Shown piece after piece: positions 54,701 to 62,784 of a DNA stretch of 64,000 bases. This stretch comes from Puia dinghuensis (GTDB lineage Bacteria > Bacteroidota > Bacteroidia > Chitinophagales > Chitinophagaceae). The notes beneath the pieces are model-generated. The model did no database searches. It was not told the DNA's origin and saw only the letters and a program-made list of their open reading frames with translations. Within the stretch, counting starts at the first letter, position 1; each line of letters starts with the position of its first letter. Where the stretch lies: contig NZ_BMJC01000002.1 in assembly GCF_014642875.1 (NCBI RefSeq), positions 806,001 to 870,000 on the forward strand, given 5' to 3'. Made by a program: the position numbers and the translations under genes.

Positions 54701-54962
54701 TGTCAGAAATGGGGATGGTGAGGGTTGTGTAGCCTGCATGGGAGATGGTGAGTGTGTGTTTTTTGCCGTCGGCGGGGAGGACGAGGGCGAAAATTCCGTC
54801 GCCCCCCGAGGTAGTGCCTTTGCTGGTACCCGATAGAATAACGGAAGCGTCCGGAAGACCTGTGCCTGTGCTATCATCGACGACCCGGCCTCTTAGGGTT
54901 TGTGCGTGCAAACCGAGGGTGATCATCAGCGCCAGGGAAGTTAGAATGGCAATTCTCTTCAT
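51702..54962 (-). CDS. SusC/RagA TonB-dependent transporter
   Basis: 1086 aa. A signal peptide is followed by a carboxypeptidase-regulatory-like domain (about 24-105, GRVVDDSTGTGLPDASVILSGT). The TonB box/plug region starts near 108 (LEDVVVIGYQTVRRRDVLASVSSI) and shows VIIRVRGGGSITQNNSPLYVVDGI. A 22-strand barrel runs to the C-terminal Phe (SYVAGINVNF). It imports oligosaccharides bound by the SusD partner encoded next. First gene of the main pectin transcript; its operator (55041-55063) resembles that before the GH105 gene. Confidence 0.96.
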   Translation of the reverse strand: MKRIAILTSLALMITLGLHAQTLRGRVVDDSTGTGLPDASVILSGTSKGTTSGGDGIFALVLPADGKKHTLTISHAGYTTLTIPISDTTPGVVVRLRRSAAALEDVVVIGYQTVRRRDVLASVSSIGAKDLKDIPINSASEALAGRLAGVQVTGSEGSPNAQVIIRVRGGGSITQNNSPLYVVDGIQVDNALNFISPQDIASIDVLKDAASTAIYGARGANGVVIITTKGGRNTGGRTSIAYNGFVGFNKLAKELPVLSPYDFMYYQYERAQLTGDSSGITPYGYSWDTVQKYKTVQPFDWQKQLFGRSAFQMTNNVSITGGTDQTQYNLSLTDNRSDGVMLLSDFDRKLINFRLDHQASKILRVGFNTRYNNTVVDGAGTSNTGSSSLNFLREVVRYQPFLLPGQTSNTFDANYYTETNANGLNLVNPVLLNQQQYRRSNTNVLDFTGYANLTLTKFLSFRSTFGYDDNSMRQDAFDDTLTNNSKSNGAGMPIAGINTTDIQTLDNSNVFTFTNSAMRGDWKDKHAITLIAGEETYQTHEKDGYVETRFFPLGTTSSAALGNMNLGTPPNTSLAEPKPTTTDVTIRLLSFFTRLSYGYDNRYLAYLSFRADGSSLFASGHQWGYFPAATVAWRVSQEKFMQNIGWFNDLKIRASYGTAGNNRISPYLYTSTFSTVQDGLGNNLITAFQAPNLPNGNLKWETTISRNLGLDATLFNNRIGVVVDVYSNKTSNLLINNAIPSNTGYTTQQQNVGSTTNRGAEAQLSATILTHHTFQWTAAFNISFNQNRVTSLGGQQSFLFNSGWAGGNNPADYIVKVGQPVGSMWGLKTAGFYKTSDFNYNSGTSVYTLKSGVPNDASITASTPMPGSLKYQGLNGDTIVTANDRTVIGHALPKFFGGLTQTFIYKGFDASIFINFSYGNQVYNYNKLEFSSGYTPGANLMGFMQHRWHTVDGNGNVIEGLNASGQVTGIAPAALDAVNAGAKYWIPLVGSSSTTFMPQSWAVEDASFIRINNITLGYTLPAAVVRKLKIARLRIYATVNNVAVITGYSGYDPEVSDRISTPITPGVDYSAYPRSRSYVAGINVNF

Positions 54963-55040
54963 ATGGCAGTTGAGTTGGTTAACAATGCAATCGGGTGTAA
55001 TGGTAGGGAGAAGTTTTTGGATACGATCGGTGAATCAAGG

Positions 55041-55063
55041 GTTTATTTACGCAATCGTTCCCG
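55041..55063 (-). promoter_or_regulatory. Pectin-locus operator, copy 2 (before susC)
   Basis: 21 of 23 bases match the site ahead of the GH105 gene at 44279-44301, including the tract GCGTAAATAAAC. It starts about 79 bp before the susC ATG. A 14-bp palindrome CGTTCCCGGGAACG (55055-55068) overlaps the end and leads into the REP-like repeat. Confidence 0.6.
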
Positions 55064-55064
55064 G

Positions 55065-55240
55065 GAACGAGTGCGGCTACGGTTGTGAGGAATATACCTG
55101 CGCCGCACTCGTTCCGCTTATGTCGGGCCTAACGGCCGCCCGACCTTGTCGGGCAGGGAGTGCGGCTACGGTTGTGAGGAATATACCTGCGCCGCACTCG
55201 TTCGGATTATGTCGGGCCTAACGGCCTGTTCTGACAGCGC
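55065..55240. repeat. REP-like tandem palindromic repeat, two copies
   Basis: A 46-bp unit (GAGTGCGGC arm, GGTTGTGAGG... loop, GCCGCACTC arm) occurs at 55069-55114 and again at 55158-55203, period 89 bp. In copy 1 the arms extend to 14 bp (GGAACGAGTGCGGC / GCCGCACTCGTTCC). Between them lie further palindromes such as GTCGGGC and GCCCGAC pairs. The element separates susC from the Rpn-family gene. Confidence 0.8.
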
Positions 55241-55243
55241 GGC

Positions 55244-55270
55244 AAAAAAAAACCGCCGGTATACCGGCGG
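55244..55270 (-). terminator. Intrinsic terminator of the Rpn-family gene
   Basis: The perfect 18-bp palindrome CCGCCGGTATACCGGCGG is followed on the minus strand by nine T. It stands about 30 bp after the stop of the Rpn-family gene. Confidence 0.85.
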
Positions 55271-55301
55271 CTCATATCATTACAAAGATGGGATTGTACT
55301 G

Positions 55302-56201
55302 TTACCAGGTCTTCATTCTCCTTTTTACTTCATGAACGAATTCAATGGAGACACCACAAGCAGATGCGATCTTCTCTACGGGATAGTCGGAATTCCTTAA
55401 CAGGTTCTCTACAATAAACCTTGTGGTTTCCTCCTTGCCCTCTGCTCTACCTTCCATTTTTAAATATTCAACTGTGTTCATAACACTAGCTTTATCTGTT
55501 TGCTTAATCTGTTTATCAAAGATACGATTCATTTCCGGCTTCTCAAAGAGGACATAGTTCCTCAAAAAGTTAAAGATCGCTCTGATCTTTTCCTTGTCAA
55601 AGTCCTTTCCCATTAACTTTCTAGCAGCTATCAACTTGATATTCAATAAATCTTCCTCGGGTATTTTCTCCTCCAACAACCTGATCCTCGCGGCGACGAT
55701 CACCTGGGCGAAGGGGTTGTCGCTTTTCTCCAGATGTTCGTCCGAATAATCCAGAATCGAAAACGCAGGGTATTCATACATTAACCGCGTCCCCCGATAT
55801 TCATAGGTGTACCGGTTAGGCATTTCCCGCCCGTCATGGCCCGTAAAGATCGCGACTGCCGACACCGGCCTTTTGTGATGGTCCCGTATGCGATAGAAAT
55901 AGGTGTACATGCGCTCCGCAAATGCCTCCCGGTGATGAGTATCCCCTTGGATCTCGATATGCAGCAACACCCATTCTTCCACTCCGTCCCGGTGATACAC
56001 CTTCACCAACTTATCAGCAAAGCGCGAATCCTTTTCTTCCTCCGGCTGAGGGTACAATTCCGCGAGTTCCTTGTCGAGAAATTCAAAACCACGCTCCATA
56101 TCGTATACCTCGTCGGCATCCGGAAAAATGAAACGCAAAAGGTCAGGAAAAACGTCCTCGATAACTACTTTCCACAGTATATCGCTTTTTCGTTGTTTCA
56201 T
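55302..56201 (-). CDS. Rpn-family recombination-promoting nuclease
   Basis: About 299 aa from ATG 56201. The N-terminal PD-(D/E)XK-like nuclease domain is recognised from WKVVIEDVFPDLLRFIFPDA, EEKDSRFADKLVKVYHRDG, and EWVLLHIEIQGDTHHREAFAERMYTYFYRI (the E-x-Q catalytic core). The C-terminal third is helical (EYLKMEGRAEGKEETTRFIVENLL), as in the transposase_31/Rpn group. Rpn proteins cleave DNA, raise recombination and include phage-defence toxins. The gene is flanked on both sides by GC-rich palindromic repeats, so it may be part of, or act on, these elements. Codons are more AT-rich than those of neighbours, hinting at transfer. Confidence 0.88.
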   Translation of the reverse strand: MKQRKSDILWKVVIEDVFPDLLRFIFPDADEVYDMERGFEFLDKELAELYPQPEEEKDSRFADKLVKVYHRDGVEEWVLLHIEIQGDTHHREAFAERMYTYFYRIRDHHKRPVSAVAIFTGHDGREMPNRYTYEYRGTRLMYEYPAFSILDYSDEHLEKSDNPFAQVIVAARIRLLEEKIPEEDLLNIKLIAARKLMGKDFDKEKIRAIFNFLRNYVLFEKPEMNRIFDKQIKQTDKASVMNTVEYLKMEGRAEGKEETTRFIVENLLRNSDYPVEKIASACGVSIEFVHEVKRRMKTW

Positions 56202-56309
56202 AAGGATAAAATTTACTAACACACGATGACCCTGCACCGGCCAACCTACGGGCTGGCAAGTCCTTAAAATTCTTGTTTAGCTTGAAATGGAACTGCGAGA
56301 AGGGGAGAG

Positions 56310-56317
56310 TAAAGATA
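56310..56317 (-). promoter_or_regulatory. Possible -7 element of the Rpn-family gene
   Basis: TATCTTTA on the minus strand fits TAnnTTTG except for the last base; a T-rich -33-like segment stands about 18 bp upstream. The leader would be about 100 nt. Confidence 0.3.
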
Positions 56318-56381
56318 CAAAGAAGAAAACAGCCTGAAAAGAAATTGTTTGTATAACGGTACCGGGTAAATGACAATTGTG

Positions 56382-56450
56382 GCCGGCCGCGGGTTGTGAA
56401 TGCGGCGGCCGCGCAAGGAATGCGGGGGCAACTGCGGTTGCGGCGATGGT
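56382..56450. repeat. GC-rich palindromic stretch upstream of Rpn gene
   Basis: Imperfect arms around GGCCGC...GCGGCGGCC enclose GGGTTGTGAAT. The octamer GGTTGTGA also lies in the loop of the repeat at 55069-55203, and GCAAC / GTTGC forms a further hairpin. It may be a degenerate copy of the same element family. Confidence 0.4.
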
Positions 56451-56466
56451 CGGCAGAAAGGAAGGA

Positions 56467-57537
56467 TCAGCCGTAGATGGAGCCTTCGCGGCGGCGGAGA
56501 GACATGCCCTCGCGGCGGGAAAAGTGGCTGCGCACTTCGGCGAGAATGGATAGGGCTATCTCTTCGGGATTGGCAGCGCCGATGTCGAGACCGGCAGGAG
56601 CATAGATACGGCGCTGATCTTCTTCGCTGATGGATAGTTCTGTGAAGAGTTTTTCGGCACGTTTGCGGGGACCGAGGATACCGATGTAGCTGGCGGCGGA
56701 AGACAATACGCGTTGCAGGTTGCGTTTATCGTTGTTGTAGTCGTGGGACATGAGCAGGACGGCGGTGTAGCCATCGATCAGCGGAGATTGGTCGCTTTTG
56801 CTGTCGATGATGGTTGTAGCGGCTTTGACAAGCGCTTTGTCCGCACGGGTGGTGTTGAGAATGACGGTGGAATCCCAGCCCAGTTCTTTTGTTTGTTGCA
56901 GGAGCGTGCGGATATCGTAGTTGCCGCCATAGGCCACGATGTGGATGGCAGGAAGGATGATCTCGATAAAAAACCGGGTATCGCCTGAAGTTATACTGCG
57001 GGACGTGCGGTCGGTGAGGGCGGCTTGAATGTCCGCCTGCGGGAGATCCTTTGGCAAAGCGGATTGTTCGTGAAAGGCGGTTTGTTCATTAAAGAGAAAG
57101 GTCCTTCCCAAAAGCAGCGGGTCGGGACTTCCGGTGACGGTGATTAGGGCAGCGGGTTGACGGATATCGGTGAGACTGGCGAGGATGCTGAGGGGGTTTG
57201 TAGCATCATCGGGTTGCAAAGGAGTAAAGAGTACATCGATGATGCCCTGGCAGCCCAGGCCTACGCCCACCTGGTAATCGTCGTCCTGGGTGGTATCATA
57301 TGTAATGACGGAGGGGCGTTGGAGGGCAATGCCTTTCTGCGCGCGGCGCAGTGCATCGCCTTCGAGACAGCCGCCGCTGATGCCGCCCAGGTAGGTGCCG
57401 TCGTCGAGCACCAGCATCCGGGCGCCGGCCCGCCGGTAGGAAGAGCCCTCTACCCTGACGACGGTGGCGAGCGCTGCCTTTGTCCGGGTGAGATCGAGGG
57501 TTTGCCAGGCCACGACGATGCTACGAATCTCTTTCAT
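56467..57537 (-). CDS. XdhC/CoxF-type protein
   Basis: 356 aa, two domains. The N-terminal XdhC_CoxI segment shows ALATVVRVEGSSYRRAGARMLV, GGISGGCLEGDALRRA and VGLGCQGIIDVL with the conserved Cys residues. The C-terminal Rossmann XdhC_C domain starts near HIVAYGGNYDIRTL and contains YIGILGPRKRAEKL and GLDIGAANPEEIALSILAE. XdhC proteins prepare and insert sulfurated molybdenum cofactor into xanthine-dehydrogenase-type enzymes. No molybdoenzyme gene is present in the window, so its target is elsewhere. Confidence 0.92.
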   Translation of the reverse strand: MKEIRSIVVAWQTLDLTRTKAALATVVRVEGSSYRRAGARMLVLDDGTYLGGISGGCLEGDALRRAQKGIALQRPSVITYDTTQDDDYQVGVGLGCQGIIDVLFTPLQPDDATNPLSILASLTDIRQPAALITVTGSPDPLLLGRTFLFNEQTAFHEQSALPKDLPQADIQAALTDRTSRSITSGDTRFFIEIILPAIHIVAYGGNYDIRTLLQQTKELGWDSTVILNTTRADKALVKAATTIIDSKSDQSPLIDGYTAVLLMSHDYNNDKRNLQRVLSSAASYIGILGPRKRAEKLFTELSISEEDQRRIYAPAGLDIGAANPEEIALSILAEVRSHFSRREGMSLRRREGSIYG

Positions 57538-57552
57538 AGCGCTAAGATACCT

Positions 57553-58020
57553 CTATTTCCAATTTCCCAGTATGCGCCGGAGTACGACGATCTCACCGGT
57601 GTGATAGGCAGTATGATCGATGATGAGCAGGGCCTCCCGGAAGAGGGTCTGGCCATCTCCGTGCTTAAAGGGGGTATGGAGGTCATCCCCGACCTTTTGC
57701 AGCAACCCGATGAATGCTTTTCGGTCGGCCAGGATCTGCCCGACCGACTTTTTAACATCGCCGGGATGCACGGGGGTCTTCTCTTTTGGCCAGTAACCAC
57801 CAGGCCAGGCGGGACTCTGATGATTGGGGTTTCGGCAGAATTCCAGGATATCCCACTGGGTGATGCGGACGTGCTCGATCAGTTGCCAAAGACTATAGGG
57901 CAGGCCATCGGGGATGATACCAAGCAGCTCGTGGGGAATGTTCTTTACCGCCGCTTCAAAAGTGACATGGGCATTACCCTTTTCGAGGGCGGCTTCCAAT
58001 TCTTTTATGATAGGTGTCAT
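57553..58020 (-). CDS. DinB-like four-helix protein
   Basis: 155 aa, all helical. The DinB/YfiT-type metal site is indicated by the His in LWQLIEHVRITQWDILEF and by DHTAYHTGEIVVLRR near the C-terminus (three His in total). Members include metal-dependent thiol transferases and proteins of unknown role. Transcribed in the same direction as, and 15 bp before, the XdhC gene, so the two may be cotranscribed. Confidence 0.9.
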   Translation of the reverse strand: MTPIIKELEAALEKGNAHVTFEAAVKNIPHELLGIIPDGLPYSLWQLIEHVRITQWDILEFCRNPNHQSPAWPGGYWPKEKTPVHPGDVKKSVGQILADRKAFIGLLQKVGDDLHTPFKHGDGQTLFREALLIIDHTAYHTGEIVVLRRILGNWK

Positions 58021-58086
58021 AAGCTTTTCTTCAATGCAATATACCGTAGAAAAAACAGGACATCGCGCATATTTTTCCCCGGCTCT

Positions 58087-58446
58087 TTACAGCGTGAACA
58101 GGAGCTGTTCGTCATGCTCGACCTCGGCAATCTGGCGGATGAAGTTATTATAGCCATATTCGTTGTCGTGGCTGGAATAGGCGCCATAGGCATCCAGGCT
58201 ATAGCCGATGAGCCCGTCGTTGGCTTTTATAATGTATAATATCTCCATATCTGACGAGTCGCTGAGGCCTTCGAAACGCAGGGTTCGGATGATCACCAGA
58301 TCTTCCGGCCGGTAAATCTTATCATTGGTGGTCGTAAAACCCTTGGGTGTCCAGCGAAATTCGTTATCCATGTGATTAACGCGCAGCTTTCCCAGTACCT
58401 GGGAAGAAGTGGTCATGGTGTCGGGCGTGGTTACTTTTTCCATCAT
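58087..58446 (-). CDS. Small conserved protein of unknown function
   Basis: 119 aa, soluble, no signal peptide. The core DLVIIRTLRFEGLSDSSDMEILYIIKANDGLIGYSLDAYGAY resembles a family of about 100-aa Bacteroidota proteins that databases often call 'phosphoribosylpyrophosphate synthetase'. That name is very unlikely to be right, as there is no PRPP loop or kinase fold and the length is a third of the real enzyme. I leave the function open. Confidence 0.75.
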   Translation of the reverse strand: MMEKVTTPDTMTTSSQVLGKLRVNHMDNEFRWTPKGFTTTNDKIYRPEDLVIIRTLRFEGLSDSSDMEILYIIKANDGLIGYSLDAYGAYSSHDNEYGYNNFIRQIAEVEHDEQLLFTL

Positions 58447-58488
58447 GGGAGTAATTTTTTGGGCTTACTTCAAATTACGTACCCGCAT

Positions 58489-59796
58489 CTAAGTGGCGAG
58501 CTCGAGCCAGATGAGGGCAACGGCGGCGGCCGTCATCAGTATCAGGGTGAGGAAGCCGAGCAGGTTGGAAAGCCAGCTGTTGGTATTGCTGCCCATGATC
58601 TTTTTATTATTGCCGATGTGCAGGATGATGGCGATGAGAACCGGGGCAGTGATGCCATAAAGGATGGCAGTATAGAGAAGTGCACGCACCGCTGAAAGTC
58701 CGAAGGATTGCATGCAAAGCCCGGCAATGAGGCTGACGATGATGACAGCATAGAAGCGTTTGGCTTCGTTGAACTTCTTATCCAGCCCCATGGAGAACTG
58801 GAGGGTCTCCGCCAGCATATAGGACAGGCTGCCGGCGAGTACGGGAATGGCGATGAGGCCCGTTCCGATGACCCCTATGGCAAACAGTACATAACTGAGA
58901 TTGCCGGCAAGGGGTTTTAACGCGAGTGCAGCCTGCTCGACGGTGTCGATGTTCCTTATCCCGGCAGGGAACAGCACGCTGCCCGCCGTGAGGATGACGA
59001 AGAACATCACCAGGTTGGAAAAGAACATCCCGATGTTGACATCGCTGCGCATGTCTTTAAGTACCCTTTTATCGACGAATAGCTGTTTTTTCGCACCGTT
59101 GTGCTGCTGGTCTTCTACTTCCATCGTCGCCTGCCAGAAGAATAGATGGGGGGAGATGGTCGTTCCGAGGATAGCGACGAGGATGCTCAGGAAGCCTTTG
59201 TCGAAGTGGATCTCCGGGACGAAGGTACGGCGAACGACGCCCGACCACTCCTGGTGGACAAGAAAGGGGACGATGAGGTAGAGCAGCAGCCCGAGACAGA
59301 GCCATTTGAGGAGACCCGCCATCTTTTGATAGGGGTATTTGATGATCATGTAAAGTAGCAGGGCGGTGAAGAGGATGCTAAAACTGAAGGCAGGGATGGC
59401 GGGTACCAGCAGATGGGCCACGGCGCCCATGCCCTGGATGTCGGCCCCGATGTTGAGGATCACGGCCGGAAAGCAAAAGATGAGTACGAAGAATAACACC
59501 CATTTCGGATAGTGCATCCGCAAGCAGCCGGTGAGGCCGTGGTTGGTGACCAGTCCTATACGGGCGGCCATCCCCTGAATAGCAGCCATCAGGGGGAAGG
59601 TGAGCAGCGCCGTCCATAGCGTTGTCAATCCAAACTGGGAGCCGGCCTGGGAATAGGTGACGATGCCGGAAGGATCGTCGTCGCTGGCGCCGGTGACGAG
59701 GCCCGGGCCGAGCGTTTTGAGCAGACGTTTTAGCCGGGGAGACCTCCTCGTTTTGGTGGAACTGGTCTTTCCCGCAGGGTTTGCGGTGGATGCCAT
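58489..59796 (-). CDS. Nramp-like transporter with altered metal site
   Basis: About 435 aa from ATG 59796, with about 11 membrane helices of LeuT type. In canonical Nramp, helix 1 carries DPGN and helix 6 carries MPH. Here helix 1 reads ASDDDPSGIVTYSQAG (DPSG, residues 41-44) and helix 6 reads TISPHLFFWQ (SPH, 215-217). The metal-coordinating Asn and Met are therefore replaced. The Met is known to select transition metals over Mg/Ca in the family, so this protein may carry another ion, such as Mg2+. The substrate is inference. Confidence 0.85.
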   Translation of the reverse strand: MASTANPAGKTSSTKTRRSPRLKRLLKTLGPGLVTGASDDDPSGIVTYSQAGSQFGLTTLWTALLTFPLMAAIQGMAARIGLVTNHGLTGCLRMHYPKWVLFFVLIFCFPAVILNIGADIQGMGAVAHLLVPAIPAFSFSILFTALLLYMIIKYPYQKMAGLLKWLCLGLLLYLIVPFLVHQEWSGVVRRTFVPEIHFDKGFLSILVAILGTTISPHLFFWQATMEVEDQQHNGAKKQLFVDKRVLKDMRSDVNIGMFFSNLVMFFVILTAGSVLFPAGIRNIDTVEQAALALKPLAGNLSYVLFAIGVIGTGLIAIPVLAGSLSYMLAETLQFSMGLDKKFNEAKRFYAVIIVSLIAGLCMQSFGLSAVRALLYTAILYGITAPVLIAIILHIGNNKKIMGSNTNSWLSNLLGFLTLILMTAAAVALIWLELAT

Positions 59797-59960
59797 TTGT
59801 ACAAATATATAGAATCCGTCCACAAACCTGCTGGACCGATCAGGCCAGGTGCTGTGGGAATTGCCGGCCCGAGGCTTCCAGGCGGCGAAGACGGCGGGTG
59901 ATGATGAGCTCGTGAAGCGGCATAGAAATTGAGTTTATCAATCGAATCAAATCAATAGTT

Positions 59961-62012
59961 ATGCCCACCATCACCTTAACCAAAGAAGAGGCGAACACCC
60001 ATGCCCAGGACATAGAACAACTGTGCATCGATACGGTTCGGGTTCTGTCCGCCGATGCGGTGCAGAAAGCCAATTCCGGTCATCCGGGCACACCGATGGC
60101 CACGGCGCCCATGGGGCATCTCTTATGGGGGAAGCATATGCGGTATAATCCTAAAGACCCGGCATGGCCCAACCGGGACAGGTTTGTATTATCCGCGGGA
60201 CATGCGTGTATGCTCCAATACAGCTTTCTCTACCTCACCGGTTATGATCTTACCCTTGACGATATAAAAAATTTCCGCCAGCTGCACAGCAAGACACCGG
60301 GGCACCCTGAATATGGATTGACGCCCGGTATCGAAGTCACGACGGGTCCCCTGGGCCAGGGCTTTGCCAACGGCGTAGGGCTTGCTATCGCACAAAAACA
60401 CCTGGCGGCGCGGTTCAACAAGCCCGGCTTCGATCTTTTCAACTATACCATTTACGCTATTTGCAGTGATGGGGATATGATGGAGGGCGTGAGTTCTGAG
60501 GCGGCCTCCATCGCCGGCCATCTCCGACTCAGTAATATCGTTTACCTCTATGATGACAATCATATCAGCATCGAGGGGAACACCAATATAACCTTCACGG
60601 AGGATGTGGGCAAGCGTTTTGAAGCCTATGGCTGGCATGTGCAGGCGGTGGAGGACGGGAATGATATCGTGGCCATCGACCGGGCGATAAAGGCGGCGAG
60701 GGAAGAGACATCGAGGCCTTCGCTGATCAGTGTGCGGACGCATATTGCCTATGGCAGTCCAAATAAAGTAGATACGGCAGCCGCGCATGGTGCTCCGCTG
60801 GGGGCCGATGAGGTGAAGCTGGTAAAAGAGTTCTTCGGTTTCGACCCGGAGCAATCTTTTGTGGTGCCGGGCAAGGTGCTGGAGTACTACCGTGCCGCGG
60901 GAGCGAAGGGCATCCAGCTGCAGGAGCAATGGGAGGCGCTGTTCGATGCCTATAGAAAGGAATATCCTGAACTTGCCGTAGAGTACGAGATGGCTTTGAA
61001 GGAGAAGTTGGCAAACGGTTGGGAAAAGAAGATCCCGGCTTTCCGAACCTCAGACGGCAAAGAGGGCAAGATGTCTACGCGGGTAGCTTCAGGAAAGGTG
61101 CTGAACAGTATTGCGGGTCTGTTACCCGGGCTGGTAGGCGGCTCCGCCGATCTGGCGCCCAGCACGGAGACGCTGCTCACCCAATATACTGCTTTTAGCG
61201 CCGATGATCCGGGTGGGCGTAATTTCCATTTTGGCGTTCGCGAGCACTCGATGGGCGCGATCCTCAACGGGATGGCGGTAACAAAAGGGCTGCTCCCCTA
61301 TGGTGCCACCTTCCTCATCTTCTCCGACTATATGCGGCCGCCTATCCGGCTGGCGGCTATCATGAAGATAAAACCCATCTTCATCTATACCCACGACAGT
61401 ATCGGTCTTGGCGAGGATGGAACGACCCACCAGCCGGTGGAGCAGCTGGCTGCACTGCGGAGCATTCCGAATATCCTCGTGCTGCGGCCCGCCGACGCCA
61501 ATGAAACGGCACAGGCGTGGAGAGTGGCGTTGACCCATAAGGGAGGACCGGTGGTACTTGTACTGACAAGACAAAATATCGCTATTCTGGAGTCAGGTAA
61601 CTACAAGAGTACAGGAGACCTGAGCAGGGGCGCGTACATACTGTCCGAGCCGGAAAGAGCGCCCGAACTGATCCTCATCGCCAGTGGGTCGGAGGTGGAG
61701 CTGATCTTGCAGGCTCAAAAGAACCTACGAGAGAACGGTATCGCCGCGCGGGTGGTGAGCATGCCGTCCATGGAGCTGTTCGAAAAACAGGATGACAGCT
61801 ACAAGCAGCGGATATTTCCAAAAGGGTTAAGGAAAAGACTGGCTGTCGAGGCCGCATCGCCGGTGGGCTGGCATAGATATGTAACCGATGAAGGAGATAT
61901 GCTGGGCATGACAAGGTTTGGCGAGTCCGCGCCGGCAGCCGATCTCTTTAAAGAATTTGGGTTTACGGTGCAGAATGTGGTGGCCCGGGCGAAGTCGTTA
62001 CTAGGCAGGTGA
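59961..62012 (+). CDS. tkt: Transketolase
   Basis: 683 aa, full-length single chain. ThDP-binding domain: [45 protein letters not shown], and [20 protein letters not shown]-like [19 protein letters not shown] with the Mg-binding Asp. The pyrimidine-binding domain shows [15 protein letters not shown] and [21 protein letters not shown]. The C-terminal domain ends SPVGWHRYV and [15 protein letters not shown]. It shuttles C2 units between pentoses and hexoses in the non-oxidative pentose phosphate route. It stands as a single gene on the plus strand. Confidence 0.97.
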   Translation: MPTITLTKEEANTHAQDIEQLCIDTVRVLSADAVQKANSGHPGTPMATAPMGHLLWGKHMRYNPKDPAWPNRDRFVLSAGHACMLQYSFLYLTGYDLTLDDIKNFRQLHSKTPGHPEYGLTPGIEVTTGPLGQGFANGVGLAIAQKHLAARFNKPGFDLFNYTIYAICSDGDMMEGVSSEAASIAGHLRLSNIVYLYDDNHISIEGNTNITFTEDVGKRFEAYGWHVQAVEDGNDIVAIDRAIKAAREETSRPSLISVRTHIAYGSPNKVDTAAAHGAPLGADEVKLVKEFFGFDPEQSFVVPGKVLEYYRAAGAKGIQLQEQWEALFDAYRKEYPELAVEYEMALKEKLANGWEKKIPAFRTSDGKEGKMSTRVASGKVLNSIAGLLPGLVGGSADLAPSTETLLTQYTAFSADDPGGRNFHFGVREHSMGAILNGMAVTKGLLPYGATFLIFSDYMRPPIRLAAIMKIKPIFIYTHDSIGLGEDGTTHQPVEQLAALRSIPNILVLRPADANETAQAWRVALTHKGGPVVLVLTRQNIAILESGNYKSTGDLSRGAYILSEPERAPELILIASGSEVELILQAQKNLRENGIAARVVSMPSMELFEKQDDSYKQRIFPKGLRKRLAVEAASPVGWHRYVTDEGDMLGMTRFGESAPAADLFKEFGFTVQNVVARAKSLLGR

Positions 62013-62051
62013 GTGTCTGCGCATTAGCGGCAGGCGGCCTCGGGCAAGTAG

Positions 62052-62465
62052 TTATTTTACTCCCCAGTTCTCCTTTATAATGTCCCAGTATTCCTTGCCA
62101 TAGCCGACAAAGAGTTCGCTACCGGCGGGAATATTGCGCATGGCGTAGATGAAGACCCGAACTCCTTCGATGCGATAGGTGCAATTGTTATAGAGACCCT
62201 CGGTACGGACCAATCCTCTCGCGTCGTTGGCATAACGGGCCAGCGCCGCCTTTGTCGACCAGGCATCGATGACATGGTTGCGGTTGACATAGTAGATGTA
62301 GCCATTGAGCCCGTCCCGGTCGTTCACCTCCTTCCATTTGGTGATCTTACCTTTGTATTCAACGATCTTTTTCCCTTTGGGAATATCTCTTGTCGTAAAG
62401 AGTCCTTTCCCGGCGCCTTTCAGGGTACTGCGCTTGACGATGAGTTGTTTTTCCAGTAACGGCAT
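62052..62465 (-). CDS. SET-domain protein, putative lysine methyltransferase
   Basis: About 137 aa from ATG 62465; a longer frame starts at 62513. The SET fold is seen in VKRSTLKGAGKGLFTTRDIPKGKKIVEYKGKIT, YVNRNHVIDAWSTKAALARYANDARGL and AGSELFVGYGKEYW. The canonical RFxNHSCxPN motif is reduced to ARYANDARG... NNC, but the ELxxxYGxxYW end is kept. SET proteins use S-adenosylmethionine to methylate lysines. The target is unknown; the gene lies next to an acidic protein and ligD, so a nucleoid-associated target is conceivable. Confidence 0.88.
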   Translation of the reverse strand: MPLLEKQLIVKRSTLKGAGKGLFTTRDIPKGKKIVEYKGKITKWKEVNDRDGLNGYIYYVNRNHVIDAWSTKAALARYANDARGLVRTEGLYNNCTYRIEGVRVFIYAMRNIPAGSELFVGYGKEYWDIIKENWGVK

Positions 62466-62513
62466 TGAAGAGTAGTTGTTCTTTTCAGCGCCGCAAATAT
62501 AGGGGTTATGCAT

Positions 62514-62738
62514 TTATTTCCCCTTCTCCGGATGATGTTTGGGTTTAGGCCTTTTTTTCTCGAGTTCATCAAAGGCCTCTTCGTCGGAGTTATCCCGTTG
62601 GGCAAGTTCGCTTTCGTCGAGGTCGTCGGTAGGATCGCTATCGCTGAGTTCGGGATCGTTGAGGATGTCCTTTTCCGCCTGTTCCTCGGCTTCGTGGACA
62701 GGATCTTTCCCCGGCTTTTTGCTTTTATTGTTGGACAT
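62514..62738 (-). CDS. Small acidic protein, 74 aa
   Basis: Highly charged and disordered: a basic start MSNNKSKKPGKDP, an acidic middle (NDPELSDSDPTDDLDESELA) and a basic tail (KKRPKPKHHPEKGK). No signal peptide. It is similar in style to the 133-aa acidic protein at 39346-39747 but not closely related in sequence. It stands divergent to ligD with 46 bp between the two starts. Role unknown. Confidence 0.65.
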   Translation of the reverse strand: MSNNKSKKPGKDPVHEAEEQAEKDILNDPELSDSDPTDDLDESELAQRDNSDEEAFDELEKKRPKPKHHPEKGK

Positions 62739-62784
62739 ATCCCTGTATTTTAGATGATGGCAAGACCTTTGCCTCTGCTAAGTT

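Noticed and set aside
58087-58446. Phosphoribosylpyrophosphate synthetase
   Set aside because: Database entries of this look carry that name, but the protein lacks the PRPP motif and is far too short.
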